Positions 42,501 to 53,575 of a stretch of DNA of 64,000 nt are shown here, piece by piece. Positions within the stretch are counted from its first letter, which is position 1. The number at the start of each line of letters is the position of its first letter. A model generated the notes under the pieces. That model was not told where the DNA came from and ran no database searches. It saw only the letters and a program-made list of their open reading frames with translations. Source of the DNA: Phlegmacium glaucopus. Taxonomy: Eukaryota > Basidiomycota > Agaricomycetes > Agaricales > Cortinariaceae. The translations under genes were made by a program, and so were the position numbers. The stretch spans positions 434,001 through 498,000 of the forward strand of contig MU130533.1 in assembly GCA_015039465.1 (NCBI GenBank), written 5' to 3'.

Positions 42501-44055
42501 AATGACCATTGAATAAAGCCATCCTTCAACGCGATCAAGAAAGGATCCAGGTATCGAATGTGGACGTCTCCTTTCAACATGCCTCGTACACGTTGCACGG
42601 ATTGGTCTCGTACAGCCCAGTTATGTTCAGTTTCTTTTCCCTACGAGCATAGAGTGGTGTTAGTATTTGATTGATATAAAGCTAGAACAATACCTCAAAC
42701 GGTTTTTGCATCGCCGCAAATTCATTTTCCAAATCTCGACTTGAGGCCACCTGTGTATTTCTATTATTGGGTAGACTTGAAATCTTGGGAAGTGACCTAC
42801 ATAAACAGCTTGTACTTCCAAATTCTCTGCCGGCATCTGTGGTGGAGGAGATGCCATGGCTGTGCGGCTAGCCGGTCTTTGAAGCTCTTTGAAGCTCGAC
42901 AAACTCACAGTTCTAGCCAGACCGCCGCCCGGACCGATAGCCTGTGGTTTCTTTGCCAATGCCATGCTGGGAGGAATATATTCTTTGTGCTTTGAAGTAT
43001 TTGTACCATCACCATTTTCTGATCCTTCACGGCTTTGGGGATTGCTAGCAATAGCTCCAGCAAGCAGCTTGGATAGCACGCCGTCAACGATTGTTTTCCT
43101 GACCCCCTTTTTCATCAGCTCTTTCTTTAAGTCAGCCCTAGCAGCGTCTGTAACGCCTGGACCGGAAAAAAGCTCGACTGTAGAGTGTCGCGCACATTCA
43201 CGGACGTGGGGATCTGTATCTTCAAGACAGTCAACCAATAAGGAGAGGTATGGTCTGATGGGAAACAGATGATGAGCTCGTCGAATGTGTACAAGGGTCA
43301 ATATCGACTAGTTTAGAGAAAAAAAAACAAGTGGGATGAGTTTTGCGGTTGAATTTATACGAGCGAGAAGACACATGCACCTGCTCTCGAACCTTCCAAA
43401 CTTTGCTTGCTAAACCGCCCTCTTTGAGAAGCCGTTCAAAGATCGCGATGGGTGTCTCCACTCCCTTACTGGCTTTGGATATGACACTTCCTGACCCTGA
43501 CCTGAAAGCGAAGCCTCCAAGTATAACTAGCGTATCGCGTGCCTTCAGCTGGGCTCGTTCCTTATCTCCAAGCCTATCAATCACTCCGCCTGCAGGGAGA
43601 AATGAGGTCAAAGCCTGACGCAGAGTGACCACATCAAGGACTCCAGAGGAACCGACGGACGCGGTTGAAGATGATAGAGAGGTTGCAGTCTGCTGAGCTT
43701 GGTTAGTTGAAGGTGATATCAGAAGGGGCAGGATAGCGGGCAGGGCTGAGAGTGTAGCATTCGTTAAGTGAAGATTTGAAGTTCGTAAGGATGATTTTAG
43801 AATGCTAATAATTGCATCTGGGTCTGATACCTGGTGGTGGTAGATGAGGATATGTGTAAATGGAAAAGGCGTCGTAAAGCAAGTACCTGGACGTTTCCCT
43901 TTTCGAATTCTGCCTGTAGTTTCGTGAGAGAGTCCACCTTTACGTCGACATCTACTTGGGGGTCAGGAATGTAGAGAGGCTAACTAAGAGCATGCCACAC
44001 CACTAGATTTGCATTGGGTTATGAGCTTTTCATAAACCGATGTTTCCGAGTCCAT
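39570..44055 (-). CDS. STU1: CLASP-family microtubule-associated protein (Stu1/CLASP)
   Basis: Microtubule plus-end and kinetochore rescue factor of the CLASP family. The first exon MDSETSVYEKLITQC is followed by TOG/HEAT-repeat arrays: LRQALTSFLPAGGVIDRLGD, KERAQLKARDTLVILGG, RPYLSLLVDCLEDTDPHVRE, then a second TOG block with LYVELAAALGPLLDPFSEIL and SQASVTVILARA. A Ser/Pro/Arg-rich basic linker (41780-41200) contains the likely microtubule-binding stretch. The C-terminal helical domain runs to TPLRGGV at 39570. Length around 1,250 residues. I place it as CLASP from the TOG-linker-helical layout and the sequences around the second TOG. Confidence 0.88.
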
Positions 44056-44220
44056 GGTACGAAAAGGCTGATGCACCAAGAGTGAACGCGATGAAGGTTT
44101 AAAACAAAGTCAAGTCATTCAAACATATCAACTTCCATTTGGAGACAGACAACCCTGAAACTAAAGCTTTTATGTTAGATACATATATAAAATACATCTT
44201 CAACTACATAATTTCAACTT

Positions 44221-44771
44221 TCAAGCCATCTTGTCCGAATGTCCAAGCGATTTTTCAGGCTGTAGTTGGTCGCGAATGCGCTGTTTCTAGTAGAAAAAGT
44301 CTTGAGTATATACGACCATTGTATTGCAATACTGACAAGAACTTTCAATTCAGGAAATCCGCCCTCAGCCTTTCTATCCCACATTAACTGGGGACTGTCG
44401 AAATCTGGAATTGACAGCCAAACGCGAAAGCGTCCCGCAGTTTCCTCGTTGTGTAGGGGTATCAAAGATATAGTTCCAATTGTTGGTGGTGGGAAGGTCA
44501 GAAAAAGTTCTGTTTGAACCCAACTTGCTCGATGGAGCCTGAGGATGGCGACTACATTAAATAGGACGTTATGAGGGAGGAGAATATTATCGTACCATCG
44601 ACACTAGGTTGAGATGATTGCTACGTTAAAAGTTCTTGGTAGCTAGCGGTGTGCAATACGCACTCTGTCACAAAATTCAATCGTTATTGTAGTTGATATC
44701 AGAGGTTGAGGGAACACGAAGGTCGATGGGTCAATTAGTTTTGTCGCTGCACCATCGACTTGTGAGGCCAT
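44221..44771 (-). CDS. Rdx/SelW-type thioredoxin-like protein
   Basis: Small protein of about 115 residues with three introns. It starts MASQVDGAATKLIDP at 44771 and continues TITIEFCDRCRWLHRASWV, in which Cys-x2-Cys (C-D-R-C) occupies the place of the selenocysteine-containing CxxU of vertebrate SelW, SelT and SelH. The rest matches the Rdx family: LFLTFPPPTIGTISLIP, LMWDRKAEGGFPELKVLKQR, IRDQLQPEKSLGHSDKMA. The family has a thioredoxin-like fold with presumed thiol redox activity. The fold and the CxxC are read directly; the cellular substrate is not known. Divergent from the Pch2/TRIP13 gene over 105 bp. Confidence 0.85.
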
Positions 44772-44876
44772 GATGGAAGTAAGGACCAAGTGTGATATAG
44801 AACACGTGATGATTGTGTACGCGTTATTTGGCTTTCATGTAATTACGGAATGAACTTTCATTTCGTAACACTCACG
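44772..44876. promoter_or_regulatory. 105-bp bidirectional promoter between Rdx-like and PCH2 genes
   Basis: Two start codons face outward across 105 bp. An E-box CACGTG followed by AT lies at 44803-44808. The sequence is short enough that both genes probably share regulatory sites; the motif alone does not prove this. Confidence 0.35.
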
Positions 44877-46738
44877 ATGGATGAAAATGAATGCAAAGCT
44901 CAGCCAGTCAATTCTGCCACCTCAAAACAAATAGTCCATAGTGAGCTCATATGGTGCTATGCTGCATAATCAAACACAGTGGGCTTATGACAAGCTACTA
45001 CAGTCGAAGTATGTCTGAAGACGCGAGCAACAACCCGCTTTGATACTATCCGAGGTCTTGTTCATACCTATGTGACCTCATTTGAACGAATAGGACTTCC
45101 ATCAGTCCTCGATGGCTGGGAAGACATTCCGGAACTTTCATCTTCTGTGGATCGCATAGTGGCATGCGAAATCTCCGGCTCTTCATCAACTCTTGTGCAG
45201 GAAAAGATGATGCTCCAGATCCATGTGTACCAGCCCTCGGAGAGTGACTCTTTCGAAGAGTTCTCTAACAGCGCTGGGTCCAGGAACGACGAAGATGAGA
45301 CTATGGCTGCGACTGTCTCTGAGCTTCCGAATAGGAATTGGAATGGCTTGTGGGACTCGTTGATTTATGATAATGACATCAAAATGAAACTTCTCAATTA
45401 CATCCACGCCACTCTTGTCTTCAGTGACGCTAATGTCGACCGTGAGCGTGAATTTTCCTTTCCTTCCATTACATACCTAAGTCGGTATGCCCCCAAGTCA
45501 ACCTTATCTCATGGAACCGGGTTGTTTTGCTTCATGGACCACCCGGTACGGGGAAAACCTCTCTGTGTCGTGCTCTTGCTCAAAAAATATCCATACGTTT
45601 ATCCCATCGGTGCGCCATCTTCATACTTTCCTTCTTTCACGCAACTTAAATCACACAAGCTACTCGCATACCCGTCTTCTAGAAATCAACTCACATTCAC
45701 TGTTCTCAAAGTGGTTCTCTGAATCTGGCAAGCTCGTCCAGCGGCTTTTCAACAGCATTACCGAATTGGTTGAAGAAGAGGATAGTTTTGTGGTGGTTCT
45801 GATCGGTATTCATGTCCTTTTCCGCATATATATAGCATACTCTAACCGTGAACGATGGAATAGATGAAGTAGAATCATTGACAGCTGCTCGAGCGGGTGC
45901 GATGGCAGGGACGGAACCTTCGGACGGTCTACGGGTATGCTGCCGCATTCTACAGCCTTTTTCCTTCGTACAAACAATTTTCCAAGGTCGTAAATGCTCT
46001 CTTAACGCAATTGGACAAGCTCAAGCAGCGGAAAAATGTTTTAATTATGGCCACCAGTAACCTGGTGAAAGCGATCGGTCTGATATGAACCTCCATTTAC
46101 TGCTTTTTACAATGTCTGACTATATTTTTAGACACTGCTTTCGTTGACCGTGCCGATATAGTGCAATACATTGATCTCCCTTCCTTCGACGCGGTCTACG
46201 AAATTCTTCGTACATGCCTATGCGAGATAGTTCTGAAAGGGATTATCGCTTCTGTTGTACGTGCATAAACGTATCGTCTCGATGCAACGAACTTGACACC
46301 AAAGTATAGAATGTGCCTACTTTGAAAGAAGCTCAAATGCAAAAGTTTGTGAGCCAGGCGGGTCACTCTACACATTCAGACGTGCACTATCAAAGATCGA
46401 CAGATGTTGGACTGCGGTTACTAGCACTCGCAGATAAATGCCGAGTACGTATAACCAACCATCAATCACGCATACTTTCTGGTGCTGATGCATCATTAAA
46501 GGCTCAGGGCATGTCTGGCCGAGCGCTTCGTAGACTCCCTGTTCTCGCACTGGCGCGCTACATTGCGGTCGTACATCTGAGTATGCCCCGACTTGAAATC
46601 AAAGCATCAGCATCATCTCAGGCTGGCATACCCGATCCTTTGACAGAAGGAAATAGAGGTGCTGATGTCGAGGTATGGCTTGATGGGATGGAAAGAGTAG
46701 TCGAGGAACAGGCTGAGGCAAAGGAGAAATTAATTTAA
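44877..46738 (+). CDS. PCH2: AAA+ ATPase Pch2/TRIP13
   Basis: Remodels HORMA-domain proteins (Hop1, Mad2) in meiotic checkpoint and spindle checkpoint control. It starts [20 protein letters not shown]; an intron joins to [20 protein letters not shown], then [16 protein letters not shown], the characteristic N-terminal linker. Walker A is [20 protein letters not shown], built across two adjacent short introns (45443-45520). The Walker B region reads [18 protein letters not shown] across an intron (45806-45866). Next come [20 protein letters not shown] with sensor-1 [23 protein letters not shown], and the C-terminal lid ending with [20 protein letters not shown]. Eight or more exons, about 450 residues, normal length. 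The 46313-46738 block is the last exon region. Confidence 0.93.
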
Positions 46739-46972
46739 AAATGACCCCGGTGGTCTCTTCCTTTCCTTTCCCTTGCCACTGTGTTTCATGTCATACCTTG
46801 CCATAGTGTAACGAGTTTTCCGTGTGTTGCTATCTCTTCAGGAACAAGTAAATCTGAAAACACTCTTACCTGACATAATCCTCAAGTTCAACATAAATGA
46901 GATATCTTTATGGATAGGAAATATGCGAATAGTGTACACGGGCAAGGCGAGAACTAGACCAACTTAGCCACT

Positions 46973-48805
46973 TTAATCTATTGTGGATTCTTTAAAACTA
47001 GATCGTTTCCGTGGCCGTCCCCAGCGTTGATCCTGCCGTTGATGCAGATAGCTATCCCGTCTAGGCTGAAAGTTGACGATGGTTTTCCAGGCCTCCCGCG
47101 TTTGATTTACTCTCCTGGCCTCACTAGACAAGTAGATATTTTTCCCTGCCCAAACCCGTCGTCCTAAGCGCTCCTTCACGCGTTCAGTCGTTCGGCCGAG
47201 GACAAATTCTAAACGTCGCGCAAAATCTTTGATTTCGAAGAGGTTGCGTGTGATAATCCGGACATGAAGGTCTAGGTTGAAGTACTTGATCCGTGGGGTT
47301 TCAGGTGGAGTCAAATCTTCAAGGTCAAGGTCAAACAGATCTGGAGTTGTAGAATTGGTGGATGGAGATGGTAGGGTAGGAGTAGGAGGAGGCGAATGTT
47401 TGCTTGTACTTACAGAAGACTGAGCTGCCTCTGCGTAAGTTTTTTGAAGACTAGTGTAATGCTCCAAGTCGTTCGTTTTTTTGCGTATGATGTATGGAAG
47501 CTTTGTGTAGAGCCAGCGCAGTAGACCCAGATCTTTGTCTACGTTCCCTTCACCCATGACGGATAGTAGAAGTTGACGATTAATTGAAAAGTGAGGTGCT
47601 GGTACTTGATTTAAAGGTTGAGGTATCGCCTCGTACAGACGTTTATCCCATCTACAGACGGCCTGCCGTAGTCTTTTGTCTGTTTGCCGGTCCAGATCTA
47701 TTGCTTGCAAGATATAATGTCTGGCAATTATTGAATGTCCGGCCCTGCATATATGACGCAGAAGCATATTGTAGGTGGTTGTGTTTGGGCATGCGTATGG
47801 CGGTTGAAATCTTGCAGACGGAGAAACGTCAACAGAGACGCCAAAGTCGTCATCTTCCTCAAAGGCATTGAAAGAGTGTTGGCTGGCTTTTGGAAGAGGT
47901 TGAGTGAGGACTTCAAAGGCTTGCACCAAATTTGAGATGTTCCCCAACCGACCAAGCATGTCGATAGTAGTATTCAGAGAAGTGGTAGTAAAAGGGAAGG
48001 GTATTGAGGGCTTGTCGTCTGCCCGGGTAGTGTATTCTAAAGCGATGCGATCCGGGTTTGAGAGATCTATGCCATACCCCCACCTCATAAGTGATTCGAA
48101 GCCTTCCAAGTCAAGTGTTTCCTTGAGGATTCGCAGCATCATATCAAGGTTAACAGGTGTTAAAGGGATATCATGATCGCGCATGTCGGCCATATATTTG
48201 TTGAACATGTCCCGGGCTTGTATGGGTAACATTAACCGCTGAGATTTTGGAATTGGAAGAGTGAACCGATGAGCTATCGATTGGAAGCAGAGACCAAAAG
48301 TTTTGTGGTTGGGTTTGTGGCCAATACGCTGCAGTTCTTTATAGACATGATTTGAGCCCAGGAAGTGGCCAACTACGGCAAACTGTTCGAGGATGAAATG
48401 GTAGTCGTCAAGGGAAGGATGAACGCCTAAGATACGTATGTTACGCATGATAGCTTTGAAACGGTCTTCATGGATGTGTGGAGTAGTAGGTATGTTGTTA
48501 GCTTGTAGACGTCGAACCATAGCTATTTGTAACTCTTGAGAAGAAGGGGTGCAACGACGTAGAACTTGTTGGTGAATTTCAATAGGAATATTCTCATTGT
48601 TTACCACGTTGAGTAGATTAGTGTAATTGGCCCAGACGTGTGAAGGACTTCCATTATTTTTGAGAGCATCATCGAGATCATTAAGTCTCGAGTGTTGGGC
48701 ATAGACAAGTGGGTCTGGGGTTGTAGGAGGTGGTGGTAGAAGAGAAAGGGTAACTGAACGACGAATAGATGTCACTGAGAATGAACGACGAGCGACTACA
48801 AACAT
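46973..48805 (-). CDS. Pentatricopeptide-repeat protein, mitochondrial
   Basis: Single exon of 610 codons from ATG 48805, chosen because it starts a presequence (MFVVARRSFSVTSIRRSVTL); a longer frame opens at 48877. The body contains helical pairs of PPR type, clearest in SLDDYHFILEQFAVVGHFLG with SNHVYKELQRIGHKPNHKTF and in NTTTYNMLLRHICRAGHSII. PPR proteins bind organelle transcripts for maturation or translation; which transcript cannot be told here. A Ser/Pro-rich low-complexity stretch and a basic C terminus (QRWGRPRKRSSFKE) follow. The absence of introns is unusual for this region. Confidence 0.78.
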   Translation of the reverse strand: MFVVARRSFSVTSIRRSVTLSLLPPPPTTPDPLVYAQHSRLNDLDDALKNNGSPSHVWANYTNLLNVVNNENIPIEIHQQVLRRCTPSSQELQIAMVRRLQANNIPTTPHIHEDRFKAIMRNIRILGVHPSLDDYHFILEQFAVVGHFLGSNHVYKELQRIGHKPNHKTFGLCFQSIAHRFTLPIPKSQRLMLPIQARDMFNKYMADMRDHDIPLTPVNLDMMLRILKETLDLEGFESLMRWGYGIDLSNPDRIALEYTTRADDKPSIPFPFTTTSLNTTIDMLGRLGNISNLVQAFEVLTQPLPKASQHSFNAFEEDDDFGVSVDVSPSARFQPPYACPNTTTYNMLLRHICRAGHSIIARHYILQAIDLDRQTDKRLRQAVCRWDKRLYEAIPQPLNQVPAPHFSINRQLLLSVMGEGNVDKDLGLLRWLYTKLPYIIRKKTNDLEHYTSLQKTYAEAAQSSVSTSKHSPPPTPTLPSPSTNSTTPDLFDLDLEDLTPPETPRIKYFNLDLHVRIITRNLFEIKDFARRLEFVLGRTTERVKERLGRRVWAGKNIYLSSEARRVNQTREAWKTIVNFQPRRDSYLHQRQDQRWGRPRKRSSFKESTID

Positions 48806-48882
48806 TGCATGGACTTTGTACAAAAAAAAAAAGGAATGGACAAATAGTTGTTTACTTTTGGCGCAATTGCCAAACAATGGAG

Positions 48883-49223
48883 TCAGGACCGTGTTGACTC
48901 CAATGTCTCCATCGATGTCACACTATTACCCCGGATTACCTTTGCTTTGATATCAGCAATAAATCATCTGCAGAAATAAAAAGTACCCTTACTACTGTTC
49001 CAATGGGATGTTTCTGTGCAGGCGTTGTTTCTTCCAGAGCATCGTCGATCACAAGATTCAAGAATAGATCGTAGCCTCGCAAAACACCACTGACTTTGCG
49101 GCCACCTTGGAGATGGATGAACAACTTCTTGTCCATGAACTATGACAATATTAGCACTGTATCCATACTAATTGTAAGGGCATAAAGGACCTTCTTCAAC
49201 TCTGGTTGTGAGGCTTTGGACAT
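48883..49223 (-). CDS. SMG: Spliceosomal Sm protein G
   Basis: Core Sm-ring protein of U1, U2, U4 and U5 snRNPs, about 78 residues. Exon 1 MSKASQPELKK joins by an intron to FMDKKLFIHLQGGRKVSGVL, then RGYDLFLNLVIDDALEE (Sm1 motif) and IGTVV. A second intron leads to the last exon VIRGNSVTSMETLESTRS, containing the Sm2 motif IRGNS. Without that intron the frame would end at an unrelated tail, so the splice is needed. Starts at 49223, stop at 48883. Close to human SNRPG in every segment; the C-terminal tail is slightly longer. Confidence 0.93.
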
Positions 49224-49387
49224 TATTGTAGCGGTGGTAAGAGGCGAAGATTGTGCTTTGCCGTATTTGGTTCAATTACAATTCATTCCGGTTTCTGATA
49301 TTTTTTTTGACCTCCGACCTTTTCTTCTTCATAAATACGACCTCAGTTCAGTCATCAACAATTTGTTGAACAAACTTGGTTTCTATA

Positions 49388-51217
49388 ATGGCCACTCTCG
49401 GTGCATCCGGCTCTTCAAATACCTCTCCTCGTTGGGGGAGAACCGGTGAACCAGGAAGCGCTTTCAGTGGACTTAGTCGAGGCCGTGGCAGGGGGCGCGG
49501 TGGCGCAGGAGGTAGAGGCGGACGTGGCAGACTTCGTGGAGGTCTATCGACAAAAGATTTTACAGAAGCCGATGTCGATGTTTGCAGCACCAAACCTGAC
49601 AACTCACAGTCAAGCCCATCCCCATTAATCTCACCTTCTGTATCTACCCCAGCTCCAGGCAAACCCAATGGGCCTCCCTCCAAACCAAAACCTGCTTCGC
49701 GGAGAGGATCTCGTGCAATTCCTGTAACTGCTGCTGTCCCGCAGATAAATAAATCTGTGGAAACTGCGTCTGCGCCTGCACCTCCTAAGTTATCACACAA
49801 GCGAAGGCGTTCACAGGCTGGCAAGCCGGCTCTCCATGTTCCACCAAAGGCCAACTTATCTACGTTGAATGACAGCCCCATTCGAACTCACAAACTTCGT
49901 CTCCCTTCTGAGTCACATTCTGAAACTCTCAAAGATTTACCCCCTCACCTAAATAGCAGGTTTGATGTACGCAATGATATCGATGCTCTAGTCGAACGCG
50001 TTAGGGCCGTTGCGATGGACAACAGGCCATCCACTCCTAAGAACCATATTGACTGGGCTGTCGATGACGACGATACGTTGCCTGACTTGGATGATTGGGG
50101 CGTAACCACAACTCAGTTGGAAGTGATATCCCCGATTATTGTCGATGGCCTTCGGCCCCTGCCTGAATTTGCTGCTGTTCCAAGCCCTCTCAAGCAGGTC
50201 GAAGCTGATATGGCTCAGCCTATAATAGATGCACGATCTAGCTCGACCAATGGCACGACGTCAGACAAAGTCGTTCCTCCAAGTCCGCGAAGCACCAAAG
50301 AAGAATACATGAAATCAAAAATTTCGCCAGAACCTATAGTAAAACACGATCCACGGATGGCCATGCCTCTAAATTCAAAAATAGAACCCCCCCAATCCAA
50401 CCCCAGTAAATCCTTACACCCATCATTGCCTACCAGACCCCTTTCCGTCGATTCTATTGTTCAACACATCAGCAAACTGCAACCTAGAGCATCTCCTATG
50501 CGAACTGTTCCGTATCCCCAATCTCCTATTACCCCAATGATGGATTTATCTGGAAAGCCGCAAAAGTTGCCGGCAACAAATTCAGAGCAAACAGATGCAC
50601 AGGAATCTATTGAGGTCTCAACGGAGATGACAGACCGCAAGGCAGCTATACGGACGCCCGAGCCCAGGTCAAAAGGCCCCGAACATTTGATTATCGTGGA
50701 ACCGACCATGACTGAATCTGTAATTTTGAATGTCTCCTCTGACAGGGGAGGTCCGGATGCTCATAATCATAGTGTCCAAGAGTCCTCTCCGTCTGGCAAT
50801 ATATTTCCCAGTGGACTAGGCGCGTCAATGCATGCTCCCAAAGGCATTGTTGATTCTATCTCGGCCCCAGCCAATCTCTCAACTTACGCAGATTTTCGTG
50901 CTCGTGATCCCATTCATACCCACACGCGAGCTCACACTGTTGGCCGATCTTTTCCCGACTCAGCAATACAGGGGCAAGGTGATTACATGTCACGTTTTAC
51001 GCGTTCTGGACATACGACGCCAAGGGTTGGGATCCAAGGGAATAATCATGCCCGAACCCACTCGACACCTCCTGGGGGCGCCAATCACCGATCGCCTCAG
51101 ATGAGCCGGCCTGTCATAACCGGAGATGCTATATCAAGGTTGGCGCGGACGATTGGACAAACCCATAATAACCTTTCTCCGCCAAAAAGTCATTCTGCTG
51201 TGACTTTCGGCAATTGA
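49388..51217 (+). CDS. Disordered RGG-box protein of unknown function
   Basis: Single exon of 609 codons from ATG 49388. The N terminus contains an Arg/Gly box (SRGRGRGRGGAGGRGGRGRL, residues about 30-50), typical of RNA-binding or phase-separating proteins and of arginine methylation. The rest is largely low-complexity Ser/Pro/Thr-rich sequence, with no folded domain I can name. Better ordered patches include HINSRF-like DLPPHLNSRFDVRNDIDALV, WAVDDDDTLPDLDDWGVTTT, and a C-terminal segment with AISRLARTIGQTHNN. The second patch is an acidic-aromatic motif. It might act in RNA metabolism, but this rests only on the RGG box. The stop faces MDM10. Confidence 0.6.
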   Translation: MATLGASGSSNTSPRWGRTGEPGSAFSGLSRGRGRGRGGAGGRGGRGRLRGGLSTKDFTEADVDVCSTKPDNSQSSPSPLISPSVSTPAPGKPNGPPSKPKPASRRGSRAIPVTAAVPQINKSVETASAPAPPKLSHKRRRSQAGKPALHVPPKANLSTLNDSPIRTHKLRLPSESHSETLKDLPPHLNSRFDVRNDIDALVERVRAVAMDNRPSTPKNHIDWAVDDDDTLPDLDDWGVTTTQLEVISPIIVDGLRPLPEFAAVPSPLKQVEADMAQPIIDARSSSTNGTTSDKVVPPSPRSTKEEYMKSKISPEPIVKHDPRMAMPLNSKIEPPQSNPSKSLHPSLPTRPLSVDSIVQHISKLQPRASPMRTVPYPQSPITPMMDLSGKPQKLPATNSEQTDAQESIEVSTEMTDRKAAIRTPEPRSKGPEHLIIVEPTMTESVILNVSSDRGGPDAHNHSVQESSPSGNIFPSGLGASMHAPKGIVDSISAPANLSTYADFRARDPIHTHTRAHTVGRSFPDSAIQGQGDYMSRFTRSGHTTPRVGIQGNNHARTHSTPPGGANHRSPQMSRPVITGDAISRLARTIGQTHNNLSPPKSHSAVTFGN

Positions 51218-51516
51218 AAATATGTAATCTACTCTGCGATTGACATCTTCCTATCTATTTATTTTTAGTTCTTGCTCATACAACGCACCTCCCTTTTCTC
51301 TGTTTTTTGGCAAGACTTTGATACCCGGTCCTAACTGTCTACTAAACGGACTCATTTTTATTTATATCTCATTTTTATGCTGTCAATGTGTACATTAGTT
51401 CTCATTTCTCATTGTTCAGTTTTGTTTTCTTACAGTCACAATAAGGCTATTGACGATGAGGAAGGAGATTGGTACATGTATAGATTTGCAACTCCATTCG
51501 TGTATTCTATTGTAAG

Positions 51517-53089
51517 TTAACCTGAACTGAAGTACGAGACCTCAAGACCGAGAGATTTTATTGGTTTTGATCTGCTTGAAAAGTCTGATATTACGCCAAG
51601 ACTGACGAGCATATTCCGCAAACGCCCTTCCCACATCAGAGAAACATCCTGTCGGAATTGAATGAGGGAGACAATCAGAAAGGAAAGACTGGTTGAGAAG
51701 CTCACATTATTTGTAGAAGCCCTTGCTTTTACGACACCGCGTACGTCTGTAGAATGAATGGACGGCGCTGAGGAATGCGAAGCTAAGTCTACGACCTCAT
51801 TGGATGATGGTGTCGGCTGGCGCCGTAACCACCATTCTGCCCCCATTGTCCATTCGCTTTCGAAGCTATACACGTTGAAGTCAAACCGCGAGGACAAGGA
51901 GAGATCTTTGGAGACCCGAGCGGTATATGCACTAGACATATGCCCAAGCATTGGATTGAAGAGAGCAGTGATCGTTGTTGGAGGCTGCAAAGGGAGTGCC
52001 CGTGGCAGGGTTGAGGGGGATGGAGATGGGGATGAGGTTGGAGACACACCCAATGGTGTGGGTACTTGGAAAGACGGGGGAGTTGCGTCTGGCAACGTTG
52101 TGAAGCGGATTCCAGTCGACACTAAAGGAGTTATAAATTAAAAGTTGTCACCCATGACTTCGAGAAAGCACTGAAGCCTGACCTCCTGCACTCCGTTCTT
52201 TCGCGCTAAAATATACTTCGGCTCCAATGGACATTCTACCCCTCAAACCCCCTTCTACAGCATCTTCTTCATCTACACGTTTCACGCCAACACGCTTTCT
52301 CAAAGACAAGCTATCTTCAAGGACATCGCTTGTCGTTCCCAGCTTTCCAAAGTTATGCAGCACTCTGACCCCCAACATACCGTCTTCAGCACTCCACGTA
52401 TACTCGGTACACCATTTGCCAATGTCATGTTGTACATTGATCATAAGATTACTTGGATCGGCATTGCGTCCGCGGAATTCTGGCGAAACGTTGGATCGAG
52501 GATCAGATATTGCAGCGACAAGTGCTTGAATGGTTGGTGTTAACCTTGTAGAATAAAGAGCATCGAGACGACCCGTTGGCAAATAGAATCTCCCATATAA
52601 CAAGTAGTCTAATCATAGTTAAATTAGCACTCCAGTGTTCTATGGAAATGATTCAACAATTTCATATACCGCGATTATTTACTCTTTCTCCTGCCAACCA
52701 CTCCTCTTCCCTAGGTTCGGGTTTTCGTGGTTGGTCATAAACCTTGAAATGTTCAATCATATCTTTGAATCGAACATTTCCTGAGGACTTGACATCAAGG
52801 TCACAGGATGTGAAAATGTATCCAACGGAGCCATGCAAGGAGGGCATAGCAGTCATGGAGTATGTAGTTTTGAACAAGGAATTTGGCGATTTAGACAAAG
52901 CGAAATGCAGTCCATGAGGTACCGTAAAGTCAAGGATTGCTGGAGAATGCTTAAACACGCGAGGAGACGGCTAAACAGTGTCAAGCACGAACCGCTTGAA
53001 GAACGCGTTAAGTTGGCATATAGGTTATCTTCGTTCCATCCTGTAGCCTTATAATAACTGCGCAAGACATATGAAGCGAAGGGGTGCAT
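51517..53089 (-). CDS. MDM10: MDM10, ERMES and SAM complex beta-barrel
   Basis: Outer mitochondrial membrane beta-barrel of the ER-mitochondria encounter structure, also associated with the SAM/TOB assembly complex. The first exon [20 protein letters not shown] is the strongly conserved Mdm10 N terminus. An intron near 52990-52935 joins NLTRSSS to [20 protein letters not shown]. Next are a strand with [18 protein letters not shown], the diagnostic [20 protein letters not shown] (about 52600-52540), [20 protein letters not shown], and the C-terminal strands [21 protein letters not shown] Ser/Pro-rich loop is inserted near 52080-51990. Amphipathic alternation is visible through the barrel. Four or so exons, about 480 residues. 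Confidence 0.92.
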
Positions 53090-53575
53090 GGCCAGTAGTT
53101 ACTTTAAGTAATACTTAAGATAGTCCTCATCCATAACCGACGACGTCACGTGATGAAAACGTTACTTTCTGTGACAAAATGTATAAGGCTTTGTAACTAG
53201 ACAATTTGGCCTGATTCTGGGCCCGAGGAAATGTGCCAAAAGTAAAAAAGATCAATCGATTATCGCCCGGGGCCAGAATTTTGATTTTGTAAGAATTTAG
53301 TGAAGAGTACAACTTTTTGTATCTATATTTAGTTACTACCCAAATCTGGCCAACCGAAAAAACTATACCGCACTGAGTACAATGCCCATACTCAAGAAAA
53401 TGAAGTTTCTAAAGAATTTAAAGGGATGGGAAGCTGTTAGTGGCATGAAATGGAAGCAGGAGGTTGAAGAAAAAGAAAATGCTGTAAATCCAATATAACA
53501 CGTCGCATCGTGTCATTCCAAGGGCCTTGCTTTCTTCTTTCAATAAGCCAAATGCTACACTACTTGTTGTATATA
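53090..53575. promoter_or_regulatory. MDM10 upstream region, boundary of gene-rich and repeat-rich DNA
   Basis: AT-rich 486 bp. A combined motif GACGTCACGTGA at 53142-53153 overlaps CRE-like and E-box (CACGTG) half-sites about 60 bp upstream of the MDM10 start, a plausible regulatory site. Past about 53300 no coding sequence was convincing, and transposon sequence begins at 53576. Confidence 0.4.
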
